This document shows, in pieces, positions 34,185 to 45,080 of a DNA stretch of 64,000 nt. The first letter of the stretch is position 1. Each line of letters begins with the position of its first letter. The notes under the pieces are model-generated. The model saw only the letters and a program-made list of their open reading frames with translations. It had not been told where the DNA came from and did no database searches. The DNA lies in assembly GCF_910594005.1 (NCBI RefSeq), contig NC_057841.1:9037001-9101000 (forward strand). Reading direction: 5' to 3'. The stretch is from Cervus elaphus. Taxonomy: Eukaryota; Chordata; Mammalia; Artiodactyla; Cervidae. Position numbers and translations under genes: made by a program.

Positions 34185-36525
34185 TTACTGCCCGAAAGCT
34201 TTATTAAAACTCCGCGTCTGGCCTTTGTTTTGGAATCTGTTACTTTTGTTGCCACCTCCTGATCTCTGTCCTTTGGAGCTTCTACTTCTTTCCCGCTGTC
34301 CCTTGACACCTCGGTCGCCCTCGCGCTGTCCCCTAAAGCCTCGGTTGCCTTCCCGCTGTCCTTGGAAGTTGCAATATCCTTCCGTGGACCTTTTAGCTCT
34401 GGTTGCTCCGTGGCCACAGAAAGCTGCCAGCGCTGTGAATCATGCCACTCTTCCTGTACTTCCGTTACTGATGCAGTAGGGATATCAAAGAAAACACCCT
34501 GCTTTCCTTTGAGAAAGACCATTCCCTTCACTTTGGAATCAATATCCTCACCCAGCTGCTTTTTAAGTTCTTTCCAAGCATAACTAATGTTTTGTGTTTC
34601 AATTGAGCACCACAAGATCATGGTCACAAAGCCCGCTTCTGAGTTGATCAAGGAGCGCTGGTCTACCGACGTGGCACCGGAAATGTGGGCCAGGGCTGCT
34701 GCCAGGGCTTCCACAGGTCCCTTCTCCTCAATCAGCTTCTCAGCTGATTGCTTGAAGTGACCGATTACAGTGGGAGGTACAGAGTCCAAGAGCCTGATAG
34801 CATCTTTGCTAGAAGCTTTTATTATCTCTGTTGCAGAAGGAACACCTATTCATTTAAATTTAATTCCTGCTTTTTGCTCCACTTGGACTAACTGGTATTC
34901 TTCTTTGTGCTGGTAAAAGCAGATGCAAACCCCAGTTCTCCCAGCTCTGCCTGTTTGCCCAGAATGATGAATGTAGGATTCAACATCCTTTGGTGGAGAA
35001 CTTTGAACAACCAGATCAACCTCGGGGATGCCTAACCCCTGTGCAGCAACATCGTTTGCAACCATAACTCCAAAATCACCATTTCTAAAACCTCTCAGGG
35101 TGATTTCCCTTTGCTTCTGTGGAATGCCTCTGTGTAACGACTGGGCATCCTGTCTTACAGCCACAGTCTGTGACAACTCCTGGGCTTCTTTCTTCGTTTC
35201 ACAAAATATGATAGTGCACCCTTGAAAACCACTGTACACTCAGATCACACCTCCAATAAGTGTTGCCCTCTGAGTCCAGTGGCACTTGATAGCCAGATGA
35301 TCTACAGTTATTGCCGTTTTCTGTGTCTTTTTACCATTCAGGTCCACTTGTTCATATGTAGATTTCATGTATTTCTTAGCAACATTATACACCCAATAGG
35401 GGCAAGTTGCAGAAAAAAGCAATGTTTGGGGATTGTCTTCTGAATCTTTCTCGTATGCTACACATAAAATTTCTTCCACTTGATCAGCAAAGCCCATATC
35501 CAACATCTGGTCAACTTCATCCAGGACAACATGCTTAAGTTTGGTGAGATCTAGCTTGCCATTCTGCAGGTGGTCTTTGATACGACCTGGTGTCCCAATC
35601 AGAATATCGATCCCATTCCTCATGTGTTCAGTTTGTCCTCCATAGGGAGTTCCACCATAAAAACAAGCCACTGCCAGCTTTTTTGTGATGTCACTGAAGT
35701 CTCTGCTTACTTGACTTGCCAACTCCTTTGTGGGTGCAAGAACCCACAAAGTACCCGAGGGGCACACCTCTCTTCCAGTCTTGCAGGTCTCCAAGAAGTT
35801 TCTCAACCAAAGGGATAGCCAGGAGAATGTCTTTCCAGTTCCTGTCTGCGCCTGTGCAATCAAATCCCTCCCACCATAGACATGGTGAAACGTCTTTGCT
35901 TGTATAGGAAACAGGAAGGTCACCCCACGGGCTTTGAGAAGTTTAATCATTTCTTCAGATATGGGGAAATTAGAGGAAGCTTCTTCTTTTTGCCCCACAG
36001 TCATTCCTGCTCAAACTCACTGTTTTCTTCACTGGCAGTTTCCTTGGAGTTGTAGTTAGGTCCAAAGTCAGGGGATCCATTCTTGAGGTTGGGGCTTTTC
36101 TCTCGAATTTCTCCATTTATTTCTTTTTCTTTCTTCATCTTTTTGGGCTCAGGTGCACCCAATTCTTCCTCAGAAGGCTCTTCATTTTTTTATAACATTT
36201 TTAGTTTTAGGAGAAACAACTGTCTTTTCACAGGGCTCTTTTGATTTTTTCAAACTTGTGGTTTTAGGAGAAATAGTCTCATCTTGAGCTGGCTTCTCTT
36301 TCTTTTTTGCCTTTTTAGATTTAGGAGAATCCACATCAACCTTGGAAGGCTCTGCTTTCTTTTTAACCTTTTTAGTTTTGGGAGAAATAATTTCTTCCTT
36401 TTCTTCTGCTGCCTCTTCAGTCTTACTAGATTTTCGCTTCTCTTTTTACCTTTCTTCTCAATTTGTTTTCACGGCATCTCCACTTTTGCCATGGCTGCGT
36501 CTGACTCCAAATCCACGTCTTTTAT
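34185..36525 (-). pseudogene. DDX21: DDX21 retropseudogene (DEAD-box nucleolar RNA helicase)
   Basis: Intronless copy of DDX21, whose parent unwinds RNA in rRNA processing. Minus strand, from an N-terminal Lys-rich segment (around 36520) through the DEAD-box core to GQ-rich C-terminal repeats and a terminal KAFGQ-stop at 34185. Readable blocks: ISEEMIKLLKARGVTFLFPI, AQTGTGKT (motif I), DEVD in VVLDEVDQMLDMGFADQ (motif II), LFSATC (motif III) and SYAWKELKKQLG. It is disabled by several frameshifts (near 35800, 35240, 34850 and 34390) and early stops in the N-terminal part. Motif VI is changed from the parental HRSGRTGR to HHSGQTGR. No introns at parental sites means insertion by retroposition. 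A clear poly(A) tail or target-site duplication was not identified; 3'-UTR-derived sequence probably continues left to about 33840. Confidence 0.93.
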
Positions 36526-36629
36526 TGATAATGCTATCATACTTTGCAACAGAATATGTATAAAATTTAAATTAGTATTTACTTCCCTATAACTAGAAAG
36601 TTCTAAGTGTTAAACTTTTTCTTCTGGGT

Positions 36630-37212
36630 TAAATCACTCCAGACAGCGATTGTAGTCGTGAAATTAACACAGTTGCTCCTTGGAAGGAAAGCTATGACCA
36701 CCCTAGGCAGTGTGTTTAAAAGCAAAGAGAATGCTTTGTCAACAAAGGTCCGTCTAGTCAAAGCTATCGTTTTTCCATTAGTCATGTATGGATGTGAGAG
36801 TTGGACCTAAAGAAGGCTGAGCTCCAAAAAACTGATGCTTTTGAACTGTGGTGTTGGAGAAGACTCTTGAGAGTCCCTTGGACTGCAAGGAGATCAAACC
36901 AGTCAATCCTAAAGGAAATCAACCCTGAATATTCACTGGAAGGACTGATGCTGAAGCTGAAGCTCCAATACTGTGGCCACCTAATGCGAAGAGCTGACTT
37001 ACTGGAAAAGACCTGATGCTGGGAAAGATCGAAGGCAAAAGGAGAAGAGGGCAGCAGAGGATAAGATGGTTGGTTGGCATCACCGACTTCAGTGGACATG
37101 AATCTAAGCAAATTCCAGGATGTAGTGAAGCACAGGGAAGTCTGCTGGCATGCTGCAGTCCATGGGGTCGCAAAGAGTCGCACATGACTTAGCGACTGAA
37201 CAACAACAATAA
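36630..37212 (+). mobile_element. BovB LINE 3' end with reverse-transcriptase C-terminus
   Basis: Encodes the degraded end of the RTE reverse-transcriptase ORF: WCWRRLLRVPWTARRSNQSI, MLKLKLQYCGHLMRRADL. It has an in-frame stop and at least one frameshift, then the Bov tail ending GACTGAACAACAACAATAAC. Confidence 0.92.
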
Positions 37213-37837
37213 CAAATTCTCATTACAATTATTAGTAATACACGATTGATAAAATTCTACATATGTGTAGGAACATATATGCTTTGGTAAAGAATTTTTA
37301 GCAACTTAAAGTAATTTATTGGAAATGAATCCTTTACTCATATCTATTAAGTTTTTAAAAAATTAATTTAGGTATCTATAAATGAGATTATTGCTAGAAT
37401 GAGACAGGATTAGGTGAAAATACAGCAAAAAGGTGATTTAGAGTAGAATCCATAACACATTACCTGTTTACTAAAATGTTATGGGCATGTGGTGAAAATT
37501 AATAAGGTCAAAGAGGAAATAAAAAATGAATATGCATTTACAGTACCTAATTTGGCAAGAGTTAATGAAAATGTTTGTCCTGAAAATCTGAATAAAAGTT
37601 AAGAAAATGCAAATTTTATTCTTGATATTGAACTCTTTTACTGGGAAATACAATGTTAATTGTCAGAGGTGGAACTTTCTACCTCTTGCCCCTAGAAATA
37701 AAGCAAAATATGCAACAGACAGGTGGTCTTGAGTGAGGAGGTGTTCTCCAATAACATACTTTCAAACTGCATTTCAAACTGTCCCTTTGTCTGGAGCAGT
37801 TTAGCACTTAGAACAGTGCCCGGTGTTGAGTGTCTGG

Positions 37838-38385
37838 GTCTGTTCCGGCTGCTGTAGCAGAATGCCACAGGCTGGGTGGCTTATAAACAACAAGAATTTA
37901 TTTCTCACAGCTCTGGAGGCTGTTAGTCCCAGCTCTAGGTGTTATCAGGTGTGTGTCTGCTGACAGCCCACTTCCTGGTTCACGTGTGCGCTGCGTCTCT
38001 TCAGTCGTGTCCCCAGGGTCTCTTTGCGACCCCAGGGTAGCCCACCAGGGTCCTCTGTCCATGGGCTTCTTCAGGCAAGAATACTGGAGTGGGTTGCCGT
38101 GCCCTCCTCCAGGGGATCCTCCTGACCTCATCTCTTATGTCTCCCACGTCGGCAGGCAGGTTCTTTACCACTTGCGCCGCCTGGGAAGCCTATCCCAGTT
38201 CATACATGCCATCTTTTCGATATAACCTCACATGGCAGAAAGCTCTCTGGGGTCTTCTATTAAAGACACTAAACCCATTCACGACGGTTTTGCCCTGATG
38301 TCCTTATCACCTTACAAAAGGCCCAGATACGTCCAAATACCATCCCTTGGGGTATTAGGTCTCGACACATGAATTTTGGGGGCGC
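37838..38385 (+). repeat. Unassigned interspersed repeat, split by a Bov-tA
   Basis: Contains GCTGGGTGGCTTATAAACAA and TTCTCACAGCTCTGGAGGCT, a pattern of an old mammalian interspersed repeat whose family I cannot name safely. It resumes after the SINE at 37980-38192. A related copy lies at 44690-45080. Confidence 0.55.
37980..38192 (-). mobile_element. Bov-tA SINE
   Basis: Reverse orientation: CCTCTGTCCATGGGCTTCTT, TTCTTTACCACTTGCGCCGC. Confidence 0.88.
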
Positions 38386-38709
38386 ACAAACCTTCGGTCT
38401 GGGTCCCTCTGAGTGTCTTGTAAAGGGGAGCAGGAAGACAAGAAGGAAGGCCAGCAGAGGGCGCCACTGCCGGCGGCGTCCCAGGTTTACTTGCTCTAGG
38501 AGAGAGAACACGTGGAATCGGGGCAGCTGGGAATTAGTGCCCTTAAACCTTTCCGAACCCTCCGTTCAGTCTTTTTGTGCCCATGGGGGTCTCAGTCTGA
38601 AGACTGCGATGAGCTAGTATTTAAACCTAAGGGCGCACAGCTGGGAATCTCCAGCAGGTGGCGCTGCAAGCCCGCCCTTGGTAAAGGAGGCTTTGCGGCC
38701 TGCTTGGTC

Positions 38710-38785
38710 TCCCGTGGACAGAGGAGCCTGGTGGCTACAGTCCATGGGGTCGCAAAGAGTCGGATACGACTGAGCGACCTCACTG
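38710..38785 (+). mobile_element. Bov-A SINE fragment
   Basis: Body 3' end only: GGACAGAGGAGCCTGGTGGC, GACTGAGCGACC. Confidence 0.75.
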
Positions 38786-38789
38786 GTCT

Positions 38790-40640
38790 GGACAACTCTG
38801 ATCTTTGTTTAAGGAGCTACGTAAGCAAGTTTCTCTTCTCTGCTGGATTTTTGGGGGAACAGGGACACTGTAAGAGAAAATAAAGAATGAGGTATGTGGA
38901 GGGATACTTCATGAAGAGAAATGATGTGACTTCTGAGAACTTAGGGAGTACAAGCATTATGAAAGTTACTGTCGATTACAGATCCATTGATAAAACACTA
39001 GATCCTGCTTCCAATCACCACAATTTTCTGTTGACCCACCAGTGGCACATCACTCCAGGGTAAGGGCCATGCCCCGTGTGTCTTCTGAGCCCTGGGTTAG
39101 GCCTTTAGCTCGAGGGGGCGGGAGAACACGCAGGTGCTAAGATGGAAGGGGCTTTGTAGAGGGGGCGCCCACAGACTGCTGGGGGCATGCACGGCCACGG
39201 CCCCTGGATGCTGGTGTCCACCCTAAAGGCCCAGCAGTTACCCGAGCCACAGCACTCGTGCCTTCGGTTCCTGCTCTGCGTGAGTCTGCGTCCACTTTCT
39301 ACTTGGACTCTGAGAATTCACTTCCTTTGTCTCAAGTTGAAATTTGTCAAAAGACAGCATTTGATTGGTTTAGCAAGCCACCACGAGGAGTCAATTTCTC
39401 TGCCAGGAAGAAGGCCCGGCCGGGTTCTATCCAGGCCAGCAGCCCGCATGCTGATGGCTGCTTCTGGGTCATGCACCCCACCAGGTGCGACCCCAGCCTG
39501 GCCAAGGGGGCGACATCACAGCTCAGCCTGGCGCTCTGTGCTGCAGGGGCTGAGATGGACGCGGTCTGCCTGGGACCATGGACGGGGCATCACCAGGGGC
39601 CCCGCTGGCCCGTCCTGCTCCCAGCGCACAGGCACGGAATAGAAGAACCTTTTAGCCGGTGGAACTCTGGAGCGGCCTGCTCCAGCTCTCCGGTGATTCT
39701 GGCAGAAGTGGCAGCAGTTTCCATCCCGTGTGGGGTCAGGTCAGGATGCCATCTCTGCATCTGAAAACACAGAACTGCCCTTCTCTTCAGGACAAAATCT
39801 CCCCCTGACTTAGCACCAACTTCCTGACTCATGGTTTCCAAGAAGGCAGTTTCATCCAAGAATCTAGAGGTGCCAACCTGGGTAGAGAGGTATGAGCAGA
39901 AGTGTAAGCGACAGCTTTTAAGTCACTGCTTTGAAGGAAACTCCAATTATTCCGATGACTCCAGCCCCAAATAAACAACAGTTAGAGCAGCAGCAGCAGC
40001 TGCCAAGTCTGGTCTTCACTTTTTAAATCAGCATTTCCTGCTCTCTGGCCCATAACGATATGACACCTTAACTAGGAGTATATTTAAGAATATCATTTTA
40101 GTGAATTCATAAAAACCCCTGCCATTTGCTCTTCTAACCCAACGAAATCTATGTTGACTATGCCAAAGATTTTCAAGGTCAAAGAGCTTGAAAGAGCTTC
40201 AAGATGTAAGACTCTGCTGTTCCCACCAGTGTTTATGAGCTTTCTACAGTGAAACCATCGTGGGGAACTGGAACAGTATCCATGTGCCACGTTTACATTC
40301 AGAGCCACGGTTCTGGCTCTTGCCCCATGCCGTCATGTCCAGATCCTCAGGGCAGTCTCCTGTGCTTTATGGAATGTATTCTGAGCCACGTAGTTCTCAC
40401 TGGAGACCGAGTTCGGCTATCGGTGTGTCAGGTTAGGGCTGAATTTTCTGCTTTCTTTTAAACGATTTAGCTCGCTTTCTGGCTGGGCTGGGTCCTCCTC
40501 ACTGCGTGCCCTTTCCCCCAGCTGCGGCGAGTGCAGCCCGCTCTCTAGCGGTGACACGCAGGTTCCTCATCGCGCTCTTGTTCGCAGGCTCTGGGGCACA
40601 CGGGCTTCAGAAGTTCCAGTTCCGGGGCTCGCGAGCACAG
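38790..40640. other. Intergenic, unassigned
   Basis: Includes short frames (39187-39859) without recognised domains and a small CAG run near 39993. No gene supported. Confidence 0.5.
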
Positions 40641-40647
40641 GCTCAGT

Positions 40648-40768
40648 AATTGTGGCCCGTGGGCTTAGTTGCTCCGTGGCATGTGGAATCTCCCCAGATC
40701 AGGGATCAAACCTGTGTCTCCTGCATTGGCAGGTGGATTCTTTACCACTGAGCCACCAGGGAAGCTCT
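40648..40768 (-). mobile_element. CHR-type SINE fragment
   Basis: Reverse head: GATCAGGGATCAAACCTGTG, TTTACCACTGAGCCACCAGG. Confidence 0.85.
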
Positions 40769-40939
40769 GAATTTTCTTTTTTAATGTTTGCCTTTTCAGA
40801 AATGGTTTTGTTGATGATCTCAATTGCCACACAGATCTTCATGTTGTAACACTTTTGGAAAGAGTGTTCTGAAAATCACAGCTGTGTCACAACCACACAA
40901 AGCTGTAACTGAGAACACCAAATGTGGGTCACAAGCCCT

Positions 40940-40985
40940 GAATTAGTCTAGTGCCTGGCACGCAGCGGGTGCTCACTAAACATGG
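40940..40985 (-). repeat. MIR/L2-like fragment
   Basis: AGTGCCTGGCACGCAGCGGG and GTGCTCACTAAA resemble the common mammalian MIR end. It is very short. Confidence 0.35.
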
Positions 40986-41927
40986 AGAGTGAGTGGACAA
41001 AGGTATGGACAGATAAAGCTATTCTTCCTTTTGTTCTGTCCTCCCCTGCCTTGGATGGTCCTCTTGAGCAGGTGTATCTTACAGGTGGAGTGACCTGGAA
41101 GGAAAGTCACAACGCTGTCCCTCCCCCCAGATACCCTGCATCGGCAGCAAAATTATACATACGGTAAATTATACATGCAGGGCACTGAACACTCAGTCTT
41201 ACTCATCATCCAAGGCTAGGCCTCTGAATAAATGTATTAAATCCTACTTTTAAAAGTTACAAATGTCCACAGGCAATCGAATGCCTTGGAAACTGCATCC
41301 AAAGTAAAAAAATAAAAAGTATGACTCCCTCCACTCCCGCCTCACCCTCCAACAAAATTTCAACACAAACCAAAATTTCTGCCATACACATGGTCATTGG
41401 ACAGAAGGGGAAAAAAGCCTCCTCCTCAATTCTTTTACAGATTTTGAGATGCTATGAATTGTTACCAGCTTGGTATGTGACATCTATTTAAAGAGTCTCC
41501 AAATGGTTTTACATTATCAGGAATCCTTGAATGAAATCTCCAGGGTTAGTCTAAACCTCAATAGGTAGTAATATCCCCTCAGGTCTTGCATTAATTATAT
41601 CTAGGAAAAGTACATAAACATTCATTTAAAAGCACTATTTCCAAAGCTTGTAATATTTACACACTCACAAAGCACAGTTACATTCTTGATTGGATGTCTG
41701 CTCCTCAGAGCAGACATGGAGGCAGTTTTTTTTTGTTTTTCCCCTTTATGTCCCGCTACCTTTCTGCTTATTTTCATTCAAACTTTATAATGAGCTAAGC
41801 TGGTTGGGGCTGGGGGGTGGGGGGTTAGCTTGACAAAGAGAAGGGATTTCTCTGTCTATAGTAATGATAGCATCACCTTGATTCTTATAGAAACCCTGAA
41901 AGACAATGGAATCCAGGGCCTCACTTT

Positions 41928-41958
41928 TTTTTTTTTTTTTCTCACTTTTTTTTTTAAG
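41928..41958. repeat. Poly(T) tracts
   Basis: Two T runs separated by CTCAC. They may be the tail of a minus-strand retroelement. Confidence 0.6.
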
Positions 41959-42069
41959 TATGACTCTTAATATACTAAAAGAGTTAACTGCCAGAATTTC
42001 CAAAAAGTTCCTTTTTTACTTGTAAGAACATTTAATATGAAGTCTATTCTCTGGACAGATTTGTAAGAG

Positions 42070-42620
42070 CACAAATAGGTACCACATTGATGTCTAGGGC
42101 TGATTAATCTTGCACAACTGAAACCTCACACCCCCTGAATTATAGCTACATACTTTCCCCTCCCCAGCCCCTGACTAACACCCATCTACTCTCTATGGGT
42201 CTGACTATCTTAGATGCCTCATGTAAGTGGAATCACGTAGCATTTGTCCTTCTGCGTCTGGCTTCTTTCACTTAGCATAGTGTCCTCAAGGTTCATCCTT
42301 TGTTGCATACATAAAAAAGATTCATTCCTTTTTAATGGCTGAATAATATTCCCCTATGGGTTCCCTGGTGGCTCAGTAGTAAAGAACCCACCTGCTAATG
42401 CAGGAGATGTGGGTCCCATCCCTTTGTCAGGAAGATACCCTGGAGGAGGGCATGGTAACCCACTCCAGTATTCTTGCCTGGAGAATTCCATGGACAGAGG
42501 AGCCTGGTCGGCTACAGTCCATGAGGTTGCAAAAAGTCGGACATGACTTAGTAACTAAATAACAAATATTCCCATATATATATACACCACATTTTCTTCA
42601 TCTGTTCATCTGTCACTGAA
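42070..42620 (-). mobile_element. L1 3' portion, minus orientation (with nested SINE)
   Basis: Reverse L1 3' sequence: TGGCTTCTTTCACTTAGCAT, TTTTTAATGGCTGAATAATA, then after the SINE ATATACACCACATTTTCTTC. It meets a plus-oriented L1 piece at about 42622. Confidence 0.8.
42358..42558 (+). mobile_element. Bov-tA SINE nested in L1
   Basis: Full head and body. AATATTCCC occurs on both flanks and is a plausible target-site duplication. Confidence 0.9.
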
Positions 42621-42621
42621 C

Positions 42622-42790
42622 ATTTAAGCTACCATATGATCCAGCAAGCTCACTTCTGGGTATTTTATTCAAAAGAACTGAAATCAGGATCTTAGAAAGA
42701 TATCTGTACTCACATGTTCGCTGCAGCATTAATCCCAACAGCCAAGACATGGAAACAATTCAAAAAGCATTTCAATTTCCATTTGGCACT
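42622..42790 (+). mobile_element. L1 piece, plus orientation (inverted partner of 42070-42620)
   Basis: CATATGATCCAGCAAGCTCA, GAAATCAGGATCTTAGAAAG, GCCAAGACATGGAAACAATT in L1 sense order. In L1 this segment lies just 5' of the segment present in inverse orientation to its left. Confidence 0.8.
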
Positions 42791-43003
42791 TTTTAAGTAC
42801 AGACTTCACAAAGTTGTTCACTTTTTTGTACTTCAGAGAAAAACATTAACTTCTTATCCAGTCGAGAGAAACAATGGCCCAGCATTTGTAAGTAGATATC
42901 TGGAGAAGAAAAAAGAAAATTGAAGTCATTGTGGGCCATCACATGGATGGAAATTTTCGAAAACACTTGGAGGTCTGGAAGTGGAACCATAAGCAGTACC
43001 AGG

Positions 43004-43205
43004 TCCCCTGGTGGCTCAACTGGTAAACAATCTGCCTGCAAGAGACCCGGGTTCGATCCCTGGGTCAGGAAGATCCCCTGGAAAAGGGAATGGTAACCCA
43101 CTCCAGTATTCTTGCCTGAAGAATTCCGTGGACAGAGGAGCCTGGCGGGATACAGTCCGTGGTTGGCAAAGAGTCGGACACGACTGCGCGATGGACTGAC
43201 ACGTA
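43004..43205 (+). mobile_element. Bov-tA SINE
   Basis: TCCCCTGGTGGCTCAACTGG head and a typical body. Confidence 0.9.
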
Positions 43206-44689
43206 AGCAGCGCCCGCCCCGCCCGCCAGCACAGGGGTGAGCTTAGAGACTCGGGGCTCTGGGTCACAGCAGGTCAGGGTGTAAAAGTCTGGAAAAATTG
43301 CTCATCAAGTTTACCTGCCTGGGCTCTATTTACACCTCTCCCTTTATTATGACACTAACCTCAATAAAAATGATCTATTTTTCATCTTAGTCTTTTGCAT
43401 TTATCCCACTCTAGGTGTGTCAATTTCCACACCACTGTGGGAATTTGATACTGACTTTGGAGATTTGCCACTAATGATACCAACTGAGATTTATCACTGA
43501 TACAATGATAAATTGTCAGGATTCACCTGTGACCTGGTGATGAGCCTTCTGGGTATATATCATCTCTCTCTTGGCTGAAAGAAGACTAGTATGAACTTCT
43601 GAATCATAGTTTTAAAATACCCAAATATTTAGGGATTACATTTACTAATTAATCAAGAAAAAAGTTTTTAATGTTTAAGCCTGCTCCAGCATGCCCCATC
43701 TTGCACTGATTACCTAGAAAGGATCCAGATGCTGAGTCTAATTAAAAGCATACAACACTTGTTGTAACTTCAGATTTAAAATAAAGAGTATTAAGCATGA
43801 TAGATGCATGTTTGCTCACCAGAAAGTATACACATTTACCAATAATTCACAGTAGATTTCTTCCAAAACAATTCTCTAGATACATGTTCTATCTTGTGGT
43901 CCATGATCTGTTATATTTTCACCTGTTTCTAAGTAAGTACAGTTAAGTAATAAGGGTTTCCATTTTCCTTTTTTTTGTTTGACTGACTCTCCATTTACCT
44001 TTCATTTTCCTATTTGAGAAGCAAAACATATTCTTGGGGATTTGTAAAATTTCATGATTTATTTACATTTCATTGGCAGTTTGAAGCTACTTTCCCAGCT
44101 TATTTTTTAAGTGAGGGGGAAACAAAGCAACGAAACCTATCCTGTTTCAGAATATAAGCATTCTAAAGCCCCTCAACAAGCAAAGGGAAATTGAACATTT
44201 CAGCAAATATCAAGAACTGTGATCTAATGTTCTAGCAAATACCAAGAATTCTGCGTGTTTTGGACAACTGCAGTTTGTCTAAAGCTGGAAAAATAGATGA
44301 TGTGGGAGAGGTCAAGCCCGCTAAATAGTTCTCTGTATCTACTGCAGAAACTCTGCAAACACAGGCTGAAATTCTCAGTTTCTTCCTTGGGACAAGCGAA
44401 ATAACCAAACGTACAGAGAAACGTCCAGCTACGTGACAGACATTTCTGCTCGCGTTCAGACATTTGCCTCCTCCGGTGCCGGCGGGCAGATGTCAGATGG
44501 CTGCTTGGGCAGAACAGGGTTTTGGCCTGAGTGAGTCGTGCGCACCTCTCCTGGACTCACGGGCTCTCGGGTCTCACCCTGACGGTGACACACGCCGTGT
44601 GCGTGAGCTCCAGGCACCGACACAGGTCGGGCTTTTCCTCTCTCACTGCTGCATGGGTACTCGGCCGCCCCGAGACTCTTTATACATAC
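43206..44689. other. Intergenic, AT-rich, unassigned
   Basis: Stop-dense; no repeat family or gene recognised. Confidence 0.5.
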
Positions 44690-45080
44690 GTGCCTGATAG
44701 GTTCCGGGGCTGCTGCAGCAGTCAGGGTGGTTGACAAACAGCAGAAACGGGTCATCTCCCAGTTCTGGAGGTGAGAAGTCGGGGGCCAAGGCGTCAAGGC
44801 CTCGGCAGGGATGTGGTCTCTTTCAAGGCGGTGGGGAGGACCCCTCCTGCCCCTCCCGCTATGGTGGCCCCTGGGGGCCCAGGCTTGGAGCCCGAGCCTC
44901 CAGGGTCTGCTCTGCCCTCCAGTGGCCTCTCCTCTCCTCTTCCAGACACCGATTTAGGGCGCCCCACCTGAGTTCAGTAAGACGTCATCTTCACTTATTA
45001 CACCTGCAAAAGCCATGTTCCCAAGTAAGGCCCGGCTCGGAGGGTCCAGGTGGACGTGAGTTTGAGAGGACACAACTCGC
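44690..45080 (+). repeat. Second copy of the unassigned interspersed repeat
   Basis: GCTGCTGCAGCAGTCAGGGT, CAGTTCTGGAGGTGAGAAGT, AAGACGTCATCTTCACTTAT; the same layout as the copy at 37838. GC-rich open frames here are not supported as genes. Confidence 0.45.

Noticed and set aside
34175..34789. Treating the 204-codon DDX21-like frame as a functional gene
   Set aside because: The upstream part is frameshifted into separate frames and the C-terminal repeats here are read out of frame; it is part of one broken retrocopy.
36801..37016. Frame with WCWRRLLRVPWTARRSNQSI as a host gene
   Set aside because: This is the C-terminus of the BovB reverse transcriptase, with stops and frameshift.
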